Shown piece after piece: positions 8,727 through 18,255 of a DNA stretch of 49,573 bases (position 1 is its first letter; every line of letters begins with the position of its first letter). Position numbers and translations under genes: made by a program. The stretch covers positions 1 through 49,573 of the forward strand of contig JAEUQK010000037.1 in assembly GCA_016789265.1 (NCBI GenBank), read 5' to 3'. Source of the DNA: Blastocatellia bacterium. GTDB taxonomy: Bacteria > Acidobacteriota > Blastocatellia > Pyrinomonadales > Pyrinomonadaceae. The notes beneath the pieces were generated by a model. That model was not told where the DNA came from and made no database searches. It worked only from the letters and a program-made list of their open reading frames with translations.

Positions 8727-9584
8727 TCATTGAGAAAGAAGCGGAAAGAACTGGCCTTCAAGCTTTTGTCCCTTCGGCACAATGGGAACTCCGGAAAGCA
8801 ATTCCTCGTTAGTGTTGGATCTAACGCCATCCCCGATAAAATTGATCACGACACCGCGCCTTGGCCTTTCAGACCTATTTTCAAAAGATCCATGCAGCGT
8901 CATCGGGTGGTGGAAACTCGCAGCTCCTGCTTTCAGTACAGATGCGACGGGGTTGAACGACGTCTTCTGTTCCGCATCCAGATAAGAAAATACGGCATTC
9001 ATGTCGTTTGCCAGGTGTTCGCGAGGCAACAGGGGCCAACGATGACTACCCGGTACGTAATGAACACAGCCATTCTCTTCATCGGCATCGTCGAGCCCGA
9101 TCCAACAAGTAAGATGAGCCATTGGCACGGTCCGGGTCCAATAGGAATAATCTTGATGCCATGCAACCACCGCCCCATCCCTTGCTGGCTTTACAAACAC
9201 CTGATCATGCCAGAGTCGAACCGGACCCTTCAATAGCTGTTCGGCTGCAGTTATCAAACGCTGGAAAAAGACCAGATCGTGAAATGCCGTAGAAACTCGC
9301 CATGCACCGAGCGCGTGAAAAAGACGCTTGTGGGGATCGTCAGACTCATTGGAGTGGTATTCGTAGAAGAGTCGATTGTCGGCCTGACCAGGAGCCATCA
9401 ACATTTCAAGCTCAGAACGCAATTGATCGATCTGAGTCGCGCCCAAGAGTGGTACACCGATAACAAACCCATCGCGCTCAAACCGTTCTAATTGTTCGCC
9501 CGTTATCGGTTCGATGGACTCGATCTCGTCCTTTGAAAAAATGCCTGTCAACCTTCGATGACTTTCGGAAAGGTCGGAAATCAT
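8727..9584 (-). CDS. Phytanoyl-CoA dioxygenase (PhyH) family Fe(II)/2-oxoglutarate oxygenase
   Basis: 285 residues. Members of this family use Fe(II), oxygen and 2-oxoglutarate to hydroxylate diverse small molecules. The metal-binding triad is visible: WHQDYSYW supplies His and Asp, and MTLHGS supplies the distal His, with the Arg of ERPRRG suitably placed for 2-oxoglutarate. The conserved FERDGFVIG and GCVHYVPGSHRWPLL segments also match the family. The substrate cannot be read from sequence. It stands alone on the minus strand, divergent from the GGDEF-EAL gene, with no pathway context. Confidence 0.9.
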   Translation of the reverse strand: MISDLSESHRRLTGIFSKDEIESIEPITGEQLERFERDGFVIGVPLLGATQIDQLRSELEMLMAPGQADNRLFYEYHSNESDDPHKRLFHALGAWRVSTAFHDLVFFQRLITAAEQLLKGPVRLWHDQVFVKPARDGAVVAWHQDYSYWTRTVPMAHLTCWIGLDDADEENGCVHYVPGSHRWPLLPREHLANDMNAVFSYLDAEQKTSFNPVASVLKAGAASFHHPMTLHGSFENRSERPRRGVVINFIGDGVRSNTNEELLSGVPIVPKGQKLEGQFFPLLSQ

Positions 9585-9825
9585 ACTTATGTCGGGGTTT
9601 AGCCCATTGGCCTACAAAAGATTTTTATTCCAAAAGCAACTCAAATATCTTACAATATCCGCTGGAGATCTATCGGCGACCTCACATTGCCACAATTCGA
9701 CTATCTTCAAACTCACGTTCTAGGCTTAAATTACCGACTAAATACGGGCAAAGAAACTCAGACAAGCTCTTACCCGTTCCACGTGTATCCACACCTCAAG
9801 TTTACTCAGGTGCTCTTTTGCATCT

Positions 9826-12807
9826 ATGAGCATGAAACGTTCAAAAAAAGCCGGCAATCTGGAAAACCCGAATAGGCACGGCGTTAATGACGGTCTCGAT
9901 CCAGTAGTGAACGCAGGACAACTACTAACGGACGATCAATACCGCGGGTTCATTGAGAATCTTCCGGTGTTATTCTACGCTGTCGACCCGACTCCGCCAT
10001 ATTCGCCCATCTACGTCAGCCCGGCATTCTCCCGCTTTGGCTACCCGATCGAGGAATGGCTTGCAGATCCCGAAATGTGGATTCGCGTTATCCATCCGTC
10101 CGACCGTGAGTGGGTCTTCCATCAGACCACCGTTTCAACGGAAACCGGGGAAGAAGTCGATTACGAATACCGCATTATTGATGCGGAAGGCGAAATTCAC
10201 TGGGTCCGCGATCGCGGTTGTCTGATCCGAAACAAGAATGGGAATGTGGTCTGTCGAGAAGGAGTGATCCTCGACATCACCCAGCAGAAGCAAGCCGAAG
10301 AACAGCTAAGGCTTGGTGAAGAAAGATTCAGAAACATATTTGAAAATGCGAACGACATCATATATGTCCACGATCTGGAGGGTAATTATCTTTCAATAAA
10401 TGACGCCGGACTACGTGTTTTTGGTTACACGCGCGACGAGGCTTTGCAGCTCAATATGCGGCAGGTCGCTGTACCCGAACACTATGAGTTGATGAAGAAG
10501 AAGCTAGCGGCCAAGTTGAACGGCAGAACGAAACAGACCTCGTATGAGGTTGACTGTGTCCGAAAAGACGGTAGCCGTATAACGCTGGAGGTCAACACAA
10601 GTGCGATCCGAAAGGATGGTAAACCGGTCGCCGTCCAGGGAATCGCACGTGATATTACGGAACGAAAACGCATCGAGGCAGCGATCCGGGAAAATGAAGA
10701 ACGCTATCGGGACCTTTTCGAAAATGCCAACGACCTCATTTACACACATGATCTGAGCGGGAACTTTACCTCTATAAACCGGGCGGGCGAGATCATTACG
10801 GGCTATTCGCGGGCAGAAGCCTCGAAAATGAATATCGGGCAAGTTGTCGCTCCCGATTTTCTCGAAGTCGCCAAACGGATGACCGCTTTGAAAGTCGCGG
10901 GTAAAGGGCCGACCGCCTATGAACTCGAGATCATTGCAAAGGGAGGCAACCGTGTATCGCTTGAGCTCAGTACGCGTCTAATGTTCCAAGACGGCCGGCC
11001 TGTCGGGGTCCAAGGGATTGGGCGTGACATAACTGAACGAAAAAGAGCGGAAGAGGCATTGAAGGCAAGTGAACATCGGTATCGCCAACTGGGTGAAGGA
11101 ATTCTTCATCAGATATGGACCGCACGCCCCGACGGCATGCTCGATTACGTGAACAAACGCACGCTCGAATATTTTGACCGCAGTTTTGACGAGATGTTGG
11201 GGGAAGGTTGGAAAAACGTGGTTCACCCCGACGACCTAGGCGAGGCGATGAATAGATGGCTTCACTCCTTAAAGAGCGGAGAGCCATACGAGACCGAATT
11301 CAGACTGCGAAGACACGATGACGAATATCGCTGGCACGTCGCAAAGGCCACCGCCGGGACGGACGCCTTTGGAAACATCATCAAATGGTTTGGAACAAAC
11401 ACTGACATTCACGACCAGAAGTTAAGTGAAGAAAAGTTGAATTACTACGCGAGACACTGTCCACTGACCGACCTTCCAAACCGGATCGAGTTCATGAACC
11501 ATCTAAATCTGGCGATCCAGCGCGCTAATGAAAATCCTGACGCAAGGTTTGCCGTACTATTCCTTGATCTCGATCGCTTTAAGGTCATAAACGACAGTCT
11601 CGGGAATGTGATCGGCGACAAACTGCTCATCGCAATCGCCGGGAGGCTGAAAGGCTGCCTAAGGCCAGGGGATGTTGTCGCTAGGCTTGGTGGTGACGAA
11701 TTTACGATACTCCTCAATCGTACAGGTGACGAGTTCGACGTCGCGGCTGTCGTCGAGCGGCTTCAAACAAAGATCGCGGAGCCGTTCACAATAGACAATT
11801 ACGAAGTGTTCACGACGACGAGTGTTGGCATCATACTTTCCGATGAGGTTAAGCGTCAGCCGGAGGATTATCTTCGCGACGCGGACGCAGCGATGTACCG
11901 AGCAAAAGAAGGCGGAAAGGCGAGATTCGAGATCTTTGACCGGGAAATGCACGTGCGCAACCTGAACCTTTTGCAGGTTGAGACCGATCTTAGGCACGCG
12001 GTTGAGCGCAACGAATTTGAGGTACTGTATCAACCTATCGTTGATCTGGACCGGGGGCGGGTTCGTGAATTTGAAGCATTGATAAGATGGCGGCATCCGG
12101 TTCTTGGACTTGTTTCACCGAATGAGTTTGTTGGAGTAGCAGAAGAGACCGGACTGATCGTCCCGATCGGTGAATGGATCCTGAACGAAGCGTGCCGGCA
12201 GACTTCGGAATGGCAAGAACGATCCGACTTGAGTCTATCTGTCAGCGTAAACCTGTCGGCAAAGCAGTTGATGCACCCATCTCTGGCAGAAAAGGTCAGA
12301 AATATTCTCGCGGAAACAGGCCTCGATCCAAAACAGCTGAAACTCGAAGTTACAGAGAGCACCGTCATGGAGCATCGCGAACGATCTCTGTCGGTGCTGA
12401 ACGAACTTAGTGGGCTAGGTATTCGCCTCTCAACGGACGATTTCGGAACCGGATATTCGAGTCTAAGCTATCTCCAGCAATTCCCCTTTGATCGCCTGAA
12501 GATCGATCGATCCTTCATTAATCGACTGGGGAATGATAAAAAGAGCGATGCGATCGTAAAGACGATATTGATGCTTGGCGCAAACCTGGGCCTTGAGGTC
12601 GTAGCCGAAGGAATCGAGACGGAAGCTCAACTCGAACTACTTCAGATCCTGGGCTGCAAACTCGGTCAAGGATACCTTTTTGCGCGGCCCGTCGAATCCG
12701 ATGAAGCGGAACTGCTCCTGCAGCAAAGACAGATAGAAACAACCTTCGATCCGCAGCTCCGGGCTAAAGCTGACGAGCAAATATTTGAGTTTCTCGGCAT
12801 TCAATAG
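9826..12807 (+). CDS. Four-PAS sensor with GGDEF and EAL domains (c-di-GMP turnover)
   Basis: 993 residues, apparently soluble with no membrane segment. Four PAS modules with PAC tails follow in line (about 35-155, 165-283, 290-408, 415-530), each tail ending in a form of GIxRDITERK or an equivalent. The GGDEF domain (about 540-695) keeps the active motif GGDEF at 622-626 and LTDLPNR upstream, so diguanylate cyclase activity is possible. The EAL domain (about 715-965) keeps EAL at 750-752, ExT-type ESTVMEH, DDFGTGYSS and AEGIETEAQ, as in active phosphodiesterases. Both activities look intact, so PAS signals may switch between them. PAS 2 and 3 are very similar (both have NANDxIYxHDLxGN) and look like an internal duplication. 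The gene is monocistronic. Confidence 0.95.
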   Translation: MSMKRSKKAGNLENPNRHGVNDGLDPVVNAGQLLTDDQYRGFIENLPVLFYAVDPTPPYSPIYVSPAFSRFGYPIEEWLADPEMWIRVIHPSDREWVFHQTTVSTETGEEVDYEYRIIDAEGEIHWVRDRGCLIRNKNGNVVCREGVILDITQQKQAEEQLRLGEERFRNIFENANDIIYVHDLEGNYLSINDAGLRVFGYTRDEALQLNMRQVAVPEHYELMKKKLAAKLNGRTKQTSYEVDCVRKDGSRITLEVNTSAIRKDGKPVAVQGIARDITERKRIEAAIRENEERYRDLFENANDLIYTHDLSGNFTSINRAGEIITGYSRAEASKMNIGQVVAPDFLEVAKRMTALKVAGKGPTAYELEIIAKGGNRVSLELSTRLMFQDGRPVGVQGIGRDITERKRAEEALKASEHRYRQLGEGILHQIWTARPDGMLDYVNKRTLEYFDRSFDEMLGEGWKNVVHPDDLGEAMNRWLHSLKSGEPYETEFRLRRHDDEYRWHVAKATAGTDAFGNIIKWFGTNTDIHDQKLSEEKLNYYARHCPLTDLPNRIEFMNHLNLAIQRANENPDARFAVLFLDLDRFKVINDSLGNVIGDKLLIAIAGRLKGCLRPGDVVARLGGDEFTILLNRTGDEFDVAAVVERLQTKIAEPFTIDNYEVFTTTSVGIILSDEVKRQPEDYLRDADAAMYRAKEGGKARFEIFDREMHVRNLNLLQVETDLRHAVERNEFEVLYQPIVDLDRGRVREFEALIRWRHPVLGLVSPNEFVGVAEETGLIVPIGEWILNEACRQTSEWQERSDLSLSVSVNLSAKQLMHPSLAEKVRNILAETGLDPKQLKLEVTESTVMEHRERSLSVLNELSGLGIRLSTDDFGTGYSSLSYLQQFPFDRLKIDRSFINRLGNDKKSDAIVKTILMLGANLGLEVVAEGIETEAQLELLQILGCKLGQGYLFARPVESDEAELLLQQRQIETTFDPQLRAKADEQIFEFLGIQ

Positions 12808-12854
12808 GGCAAACGAAGCGTCCCATTCCAGCACCGAGAAACACCCCTACTTCA

Positions 12855-12890
12855 GAAAAAGGTGAACGAATTCCATCGTTCACCTTTTTC
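12855..12890. terminator. Bidirectional terminator between convergent genes
   Basis: A perfect 15-bp stem gaaaaaggtgaacga/tcgttcacctttttc with a six-base loop. The A-run and T-run on either side let it act in both directions. Confidence 0.9.
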
Positions 12891-12931
12891 AGTTGAAGGT
12901 TCGATAATTCAGGACCTAATTCTCCGGCAGC

Positions 12932-15364
12932 TCAATTCCCAGCCTGCGAACTTCCCCGGGGTTTTGCGTTCTTGACCCATTTATCAAACCACTGGACCAT
13001 CTCAAATAACGTATGCTCAGTCGATTCTTTGGCAGCATAACCATGTGCCTCCAGCGGCAACATTACCAGTCGCGCCGTCCCGCCGTTGCCGCGTATGGCA
13101 GCGAACATGCGTTCCGACTGAATTGGGAATGTGCCTTGGTTGTTGTCCGCTTCGCCGTGTATTAGCAGGATCGGTTCCTTGATCTTGTCCGCATACCAGA
13201 AAGGCGAGACCTTTGCGTAAATTTCGGGGGCTTCCCAAAAAGTCCTGCGCTCAGACTGGAAACCGAACGGTGTAAGGGTCCGATTGTATGCGCCGCTTCT
13301 GGCAATTCCTGCACGGAAGAGATCGCTGTGAGCCAATAGATTGGCAGTCATGAATGCTCCGTAACTGTGTCCGCCGACACCTACACGCTCCGGATCTACG
13401 ACCCCCATTTCAACGCCTTTGTCGATCGCGGCCTTCGCCGAATCCACGATCTGTTTTACAAATGTGTCGTTTACCGTGAGGGGATCACCAACGACCGGCA
13501 TAGTCGTGTCGTCAAGCACGGCATACCCCTGAAGCAGGAAGAACAAATGCGAAATACCCCCGATCTGAGTAAAACGGTTTGTCGAACCCGACACCTGTCC
13601 TGCAGTCGCGGTGTCGGTGAATTCCAGTGGATAAGCCCACACAACAGTCGGAAGACGAGTTCCTTCTTTGTATCCGGGAGGCGTGTAAAGCGTAAACGAG
13701 AGATCGACACCGTCAGCCCGTTTATACCTAACAAGTTGTTTTTTGATTCCTCGTAGCTGGGGTGTCGGATCTTTGAATTCAGTTAGCTGACGATATGCCA
13801 GCGCGGTGCAAACCTTTCCCGGCGGGCAATACTGCCGCATATATAGGTTTGGAGGTTCTGTTACTGACTCCTTACGGGTAATGTACTGAGTTCCATCATC
13901 ACTGACGATCGCAACGAATGATTCATACTCATTGGTTCCCGAACGAAAGATCTCTTCTGTCTGAAGCGTTTTCAGATTCAGTTTTCGGAAAAACGGCCGG
14001 TCACCTTGCGGCGACGCACCCGCGCCGGTCAGGAAGATCGATTCACCGTCTTGCCTTATCACGCTCGTCCCGTTCGGTAACTGCTTGGAAACAGGATTGC
14101 CGATATCGTTATAACGATCATTGACATTGAGATCCGAGATCAACTTACTGCTTGACGGATCGCGGTAATCCGTCACGAACATTCTCCGTCTTTGAGTATC
14201 GCGATTGTAGTCGTAGTAGAGCATCAAACCATCTCTTTCCCCGAACGACCTTCCTTGAAAACGGTGCTCGGTTTTGAGAAGTTCGGCCGGAACGCCCGCG
14301 AATGGGGCAGCGAGAGTCATCACCTTGTCTCTAAACGGGGCCTTGTTTCGCGGGTCTCCTCCGTCAAGTGCTTCGGTCCAAATAAGTGTGGCCGGTTCGG
14401 TTGGGATCCAGCCGTGCCCGCGCGGACCGGTCTGTACTCCTTGGGCAGGAAGATTGTCTATCAGAGGTGTTTCGAGAATAGCTTTTACCAACTTTCCGTT
14501 TGAATCCCAGACCTCGTACTTCTTCGGAAATCTGAATGACGGGAATAGATAGGAGAATGGACGCTGTATCGTAGATACGAGAATATATTTGCCGTCCGGC
14601 GAGAAGTCAGCATTATCGATTATCGCAGGCGACCCGATCGTTTGAACTTTTCCATTTAGGTCGATCGTAGCTAACTGCGATGTCGCGTAATACTCGAAGA
14701 GTTTCTCATCGTTCGGCGACTTGAGCAGATCTTGAAAGGTCGAGATCTGACCCGCACGGCCTGACGTTTCTTGAATGCTTGGTTCGTTGGGAACCACATC
14801 CTGATACGATGGAGCCGGCCCACGTCTCGTTGGAACAAGAGTCGCGGATAGCTTTGTCGAATCTTCCCACCCAAATCCGCCGAAAGCCGTGTTGATCTGT
14901 ACGCCATTCACCTTCTTTGCCTTGGCTGTCGCAGTGTCAATGATCCAAAGCTCGATCCCGGTTGGCGTAATATTTCCGGCGGCAATGTACTTCCCATCGG
15001 GGGACCAGGAGGGCGTAATGATCTTCGCTCCCGCAGGCAAAGCCACAGGTGTCTCTTTCCCGTCTGCGATATTCTTCAATGTAACCTTTACAGAATATGG
15101 TTGGCGATGCTGACCGTTAGTCCGAGGATTGATTCGCGACCCTGCGAGGCGAAGCATAGGCTCGGCCAGTTCGGCGATCGGCGGATAACGGAGTGGTTCC
15201 AGCAGAGCGATCTTGTCGCGTTTTGGCGAGACCGATGTTGCCGGGATCGCCGGTGCGTCGAGGATCTCCTGGATCTCTTTCGGCGGCTTCTTGTAGCTCC
15301 CTTGGGCAAAGGCCGCGACTGAAAGGGCGAGAAACGTTGCGATCAGCGTAATATTCTTTTTCAT
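12932..15364 (-). CDS. Exported S9 family serine peptidase (prolyl oligopeptidase / glutamyl endopeptidase type)
   Basis: 810 residues with a signal peptide (cleavage near AFAQG, about residue 20). The N-terminal two thirds look like a beta-propeller (repeated SWSPDGKYI / DFSPDGKYI / VSDDGTQYI blades); the last third is an alpha/beta hydrolase. The catalytic triad is Ser667 in GGHSYGAF, Asp740 in HGEADNN and His774 in EAHGYA. The propeller usually limits substrates to short peptides. The arrangement is closest to the bacterial/plant glutamyl peptidase branch of S9 by overall look, so the exact cleavage preference is uncertain. It is probably periplasmic or secreted and transcribed alone. Confidence 0.92.
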   Translation of the reverse strand: MKKNITLIATFLALSVAAFAQGSYKKPPKEIQEILDAPAIPATSVSPKRDKIALLEPLRYPPIAELAEPMLRLAGSRINPRTNGQHRQPYSVKVTLKNIADGKETPVALPAGAKIITPSWSPDGKYIAAGNITPTGIELWIIDTATAKAKKVNGVQINTAFGGFGWEDSTKLSATLVPTRRGPAPSYQDVVPNEPSIQETSGRAGQISTFQDLLKSPNDEKLFEYYATSQLATIDLNGKVQTIGSPAIIDNADFSPDGKYILVSTIQRPFSYLFPSFRFPKKYEVWDSNGKLVKAILETPLIDNLPAQGVQTGPRGHGWIPTEPATLIWTEALDGGDPRNKAPFRDKVMTLAAPFAGVPAELLKTEHRFQGRSFGERDGLMLYYDYNRDTQRRRMFVTDYRDPSSSKLISDLNVNDRYNDIGNPVSKQLPNGTSVIRQDGESIFLTGAGASPQGDRPFFRKLNLKTLQTEEIFRSGTNEYESFVAIVSDDGTQYITRKESVTEPPNLYMRQYCPPGKVCTALAYRQLTEFKDPTPQLRGIKKQLVRYKRADGVDLSFTLYTPPGYKEGTRLPTVVWAYPLEFTDTATAGQVSGSTNRFTQIGGISHLFFLLQGYAVLDDTTMPVVGDPLTVNDTFVKQIVDSAKAAIDKGVEMGVVDPERVGVGGHSYGAFMTANLLAHSDLFRAGIARSGAYNRTLTPFGFQSERRTFWEAPEIYAKVSPFWYADKIKEPILLIHGEADNNQGTFPIQSERMFAAIRGNGGTARLVMLPLEAHGYAAKESTEHTLFEMVQWFDKWVKNAKPRGSSQAGN

Positions 15365-15431
15365 ATTCTTGATTTAAGTATAGCCGTTTACCGGCAGTAC
15401 GATCTTGGTTCAATTGATACCGATTGCCTTT

Positions 15432-16424
15432 TTATTTTCCGAGCAACCCATTCAAGACTTTTGTCGCAATGCTCGGGATCGGGTCGCGCTCATTTGCGTG
15501 ATTTTCCGTGAATACCACGATCACGAATTTGAGTCCGTCAGGCGTTTCGACATAGGCGGCATCGTGTCGTGATTTGCTGGTCCAACCGGCCTTTGACCAC
15601 AGTTTTGCGCCGGTGATGTTGTTATCGATCAACGCCTTTCCCGTGAATCCTACGGCTTGATTGTCCGGGTCGTTCGATGGTTTTGACCAATCGCGGCTCA
15701 TCAGCGATAGCATCGCTTCACTTCGCTTCTCATTCACAAACCGCCGAAGTGCTATTTCCGCAAGCAGTCGCGCGGTCGCGTTTGTCGTCAGCATGTTTCT
15801 GTTCTGGCCTTTATAGGCCCTGGACTGCTGCTCGATCCCGTACGCGTCTTCGCAAAACGTCTTCTGATTGACATTGATATTCTGATACCCGAGTGAAGCG
15901 AAGAAACGATTAACACGGTTCCGCTTATACTGCCATTTCTCAAATTCTTTTGGCGGCAGTTCCCCGCCACTAGAAGTGTCAGTAAGCACATCGAGAATAT
16001 ACTGTGTCGCTTCGTTCGACGAATCGACGATCATGTCGTGAAGTCCGCGTTCGAGTTCCTTCGTCATCACGACTTTTCCATCTTCTAACTGGCGTTCGAG
16101 CGCCGCCATATAGAACATTTTCACAACGCTGGCGGTATAAAGGCGTTTCTCGCCATTGACCTCCGCAGTCTGCAGCCTATTTGGATCGCGAAGATCGATC
16201 AGCGTCGCGCCGATCTCTTCCGGCATTATCTTATGAGCGGTCATCACGTCACTTACCGCGGAAGACAAGATCGCCTGCAGCTTGGCCGATCGTTCCATTA
16301 CCGGGGCGGAGTAGTCTTTTGGTTTGACGATCTCGATCTTATCGCGCGACCGCTGCGCAGAAACGCCGATCGTAACGAGACTAACAACTGCGAGTATCAA
16401 TGGGACTCTTGTTCTCTTATACAT
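15432..16424 (-). CDS. Class A beta-lactamase-like serine hydrolase, exported
   Basis: 330 residues with a signal peptide (cleavage near VSAQ, about residue 24). The penicillin-recognising fold is shown by S99-V-V-K102 (SxxK), S135-S136-N137 (SDN-like) and K278-A279-G280 (the KTG box). In true class A beta-lactamases a Glu on the omega loop activates water; in the corresponding stretch here (around GQNRNMLTT) I see no clear Glu. It may therefore be a DD-peptidase-like or other acyl-serine enzyme rather than an antibiotic-hydrolysing one. About 55 bases separate its start from the likely start of the divergent permease. Confidence 0.85.
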   Translation of the reverse strand: MYKRTRVPLILAVVSLVTIGVSAQRSRDKIEIVKPKDYSAPVMERSAKLQAILSSAVSDVMTAHKIMPEEIGATLIDLRDPNRLQTAEVNGEKRLYTASVVKMFYMAALERQLEDGKVVMTKELERGLHDMIVDSSNEATQYILDVLTDTSSGGELPPKEFEKWQYKRNRVNRFFASLGYQNINVNQKTFCEDAYGIEQQSRAYKGQNRNMLTTNATARLLAEIALRRFVNEKRSEAMLSLMSRDWSKPSNDPDNQAVGFTGKALIDNNITGAKLWSKAGWTSKSRHDAAYVETPDGLKFVIVVFTENHANERDPIPSIATKVLNGLLGK

Positions 16425-16477
16425 CTCTTAATTTTATTAGCGTCTTTACGGAATGTGGTTTTCAGAGTATAAACGAA

Positions 16478-17824
16478 ATGCTCTTTCAGAAAAAGCATCA
16501 CAACGGTTCGAAAAGCCTAAGAATGAGTCATGAGAATCTGGTACGCGGGATAGGACGCTGGGACCTGACCGCGATCGCAATAAACACCATAATAGGAGCG
16601 GGCATTTTTGGTTTACCCGCGAAGATCCATGCATTGATCGGATCATACAGTCTGCTAGCATTTTTGCTCTGCGCGGTGATCATCGGCTTCATTGTCCTGT
16701 GTTACGCGGAAGTATCAAGCCGTTTCTCGGAAACCGGCGGGCCGTATCTTTATGCACGGGAAGCGTTCGGTCCGATCGTAGGGTTTGAGGTGGGATGGCT
16801 CTACTGGATCGTCCGCGTTGCAACGTTTGCCGCGAACTGCAATCTATTTGTGACCTATTTAGGGTATTTCGACGGGCGATTGAACTCGACGGGAGGCCGT
16901 ATCGCGATCGTTAGCCTGGTCGTCGCCGTCCTAACGGCCGTCAATTTGATCGGGGTCAAACAATCGGCACTCATGACCAATGTTTTCACCGCAGGCAAAC
17001 TCATCCCGCTTATCGTTTTTGCGGCCGTAGGCCTTTTCTTTGTCGACGCCGGGAATTTTTCGTTTGACGCGGTTCCTGAATATGGGGCCTTTTCAAGTGC
17101 TGTCCTGCTTTTGATCTATGCATTTGTCGGTTTTGAGGTCGCAGTGGTCCTCGGAGGTGAAACACGTGATCCGCAGCGGTCGATGCCATTCGCGTTGCTT
17201 ATCGCGGTTCTTGTCGTAGCGACTTTGTACATTCTGATTCAGATCGTGAGCATCGGAACACTTCCGGGTCTGGCAATGTCTGAGAGGCCGCTGGCAGATT
17301 CGGCCTCAGTGTTTCTCGGGAAATTCGGTGCCGGGTTTATCACCATCGGGGCTTTGGTCTCCATCCTGGGGAATCTCAACGTCGGACTCTTGGGCGGCAC
17401 TCGGCTCCTTTATGCAATGAGCGAGCATCGCGATCTGCCGGGCGTTCTCTCAAAGACGCATAGCAAATACAAGACGCCTTATCTCGCCATAGCTCTTACA
17501 GCGATCGTCATTTTCGTGCTTACGATCCAATCATCTTTTCTGACCGCGCTCGCGATCGCCACGATCACACGTCTGTTGGTCTATGCGACGACTTGCCTTG
17601 CGCTGCCCGTGTTTCGGCGACGCGGCAACGCGCCCGAGGCAAGATTTACTGCGCCTGCAGGAATTGCGGCGTGCATATTGTCGGTTGCTCTTATCATTTG
17701 GCTATTGACACGTGTTGACTTTGCTAAAGAAGGATTACCGATTCTGATCGCCGCAGTGTTTGGACTCGCGATCTATTTTCTCTACAAATTCGCCGGCACA
17801 AGGTCAAATGGCGCATCAAACTAG
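16478..17824 (+). CDS. APC-family amino-acid permease
   Basis: About 448 residues with 12 predicted membrane segments. The first segment carries the family signature (NTIIGAGIFGLPAKI), which binds the amino-acid backbone, and the second part has GFEVAVVLGGE. Members are H+ or Na+ symporters, or exchangers, for amino acids; substrate unknown. The start is uncertain: ATG at 16478 gives a short polar leader; ATG at 16523 would begin just before the conserved RGIGRWDL; an ATG at 16400 would overlap the divergent hydrolase. Followed after six bases by the repeat protein gene, so the two are likely co-transcribed. Confidence 0.9.
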   Translation: MLFQKKHHNGSKSLRMSHENLVRGIGRWDLTAIAINTIIGAGIFGLPAKIHALIGSYSLLAFLLCAVIIGFIVLCYAEVSSRFSETGGPYLYAREAFGPIVGFEVGWLYWIVRVATFAANCNLFVTYLGYFDGRLNSTGGRIAIVSLVVAVLTAVNLIGVKQSALMTNVFTAGKLIPLIVFAAVGLFFVDAGNFSFDAVPEYGAFSSAVLLLIYAFVGFEVAVVLGGETRDPQRSMPFALLIAVLVVATLYILIQIVSIGTLPGLAMSERPLADSASVFLGKFGAGFITIGALVSILGNLNVGLLGGTRLLYAMSEHRDLPGVLSKTHSKYKTPYLAIALTAIVIFVLTIQSSFLTALAIATITRLLVYATTCLALPVFRRRGNAPEARFTAPAGIAACILSVALIIWLLTRVDFAKEGLPILIAAVFGLAIYFLYKFAGTRSNGASN

Positions 17825-17830
17825 CAAGGC

Positions 17831-18250
17831 ATGAAAAGACATTTCCTAGCACTTATTATCGTGATCTCCGGTGTAACGATCGCCGCTGCCCAGACAGTCG
17901 AGGATTCGAGCCGTCGAACGATCGGATACATACATTCGAGTGGAACTGTCGAGGATTCCAGCCGCAGAACTCTTGGCTATTTCAATTCCAACGGAACCGT
18001 AGAAGATTCATCCCGACGAACAATCGGATACCTGAGAAATGACGGAACTGTTGAAGATTCGTCGCGGCGAACCATTGGTTATGTCCGCACCGGTGGTACC
18101 GTCGAGGATGGTTCGCGGCGAACGCTTGGATATGTCGATTCGGGCGGCGAGGTCGAGGATAGCTCACGCCGTACTATTGGTTACGCAAAAGGCATAAGAA
18201 CGGAGTACGCAGCAATGTTCTTCTTCTTTTTCTTCAAACCTGGCGAGTGA
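17831..18250 (+). CDS. Exported tandem-repeat protein (possible 5-fold beta-flower type)
   Basis: 139 residues: a signal peptide (cleavage near IAAAQ, about residue 21), then six near-identical units of about 17 residues with the consensus VEDSSRRTIGYxxxxGT, then a short tail containing six consecutive Phe (AAMFFFFFFKPGE). Each unit alternates short strands and turns, so a closed beta-propeller-like or flower-like assembly is likely; small bacterial proteins called 5-fold beta-flower proteins have this kind of repeat and a Phe-rich end, but I have not compared them. The start follows the permease stop by six bases with AAGG in front. Function unknown. Confidence 0.8.
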   Translation: MKRHFLALIIVISGVTIAAAQTVEDSSRRTIGYIHSSGTVEDSSRRTLGYFNSNGTVEDSSRRTIGYLRNDGTVEDSSRRTIGYVRTGGTVEDGSRRTLGYVDSGGEVEDSSRRTIGYAKGIRTEYAAMFFFFFFKPGE

Positions 18251-18255
18251 GAGCC

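Noticed and set aside
17880..18190. The 51-base periodic repeats as a CRISPR-like or tandem DNA array
   Set aside because: They are in-frame coding repeats with different codons and lie within a gene with a signal peptide; no spacers exist.
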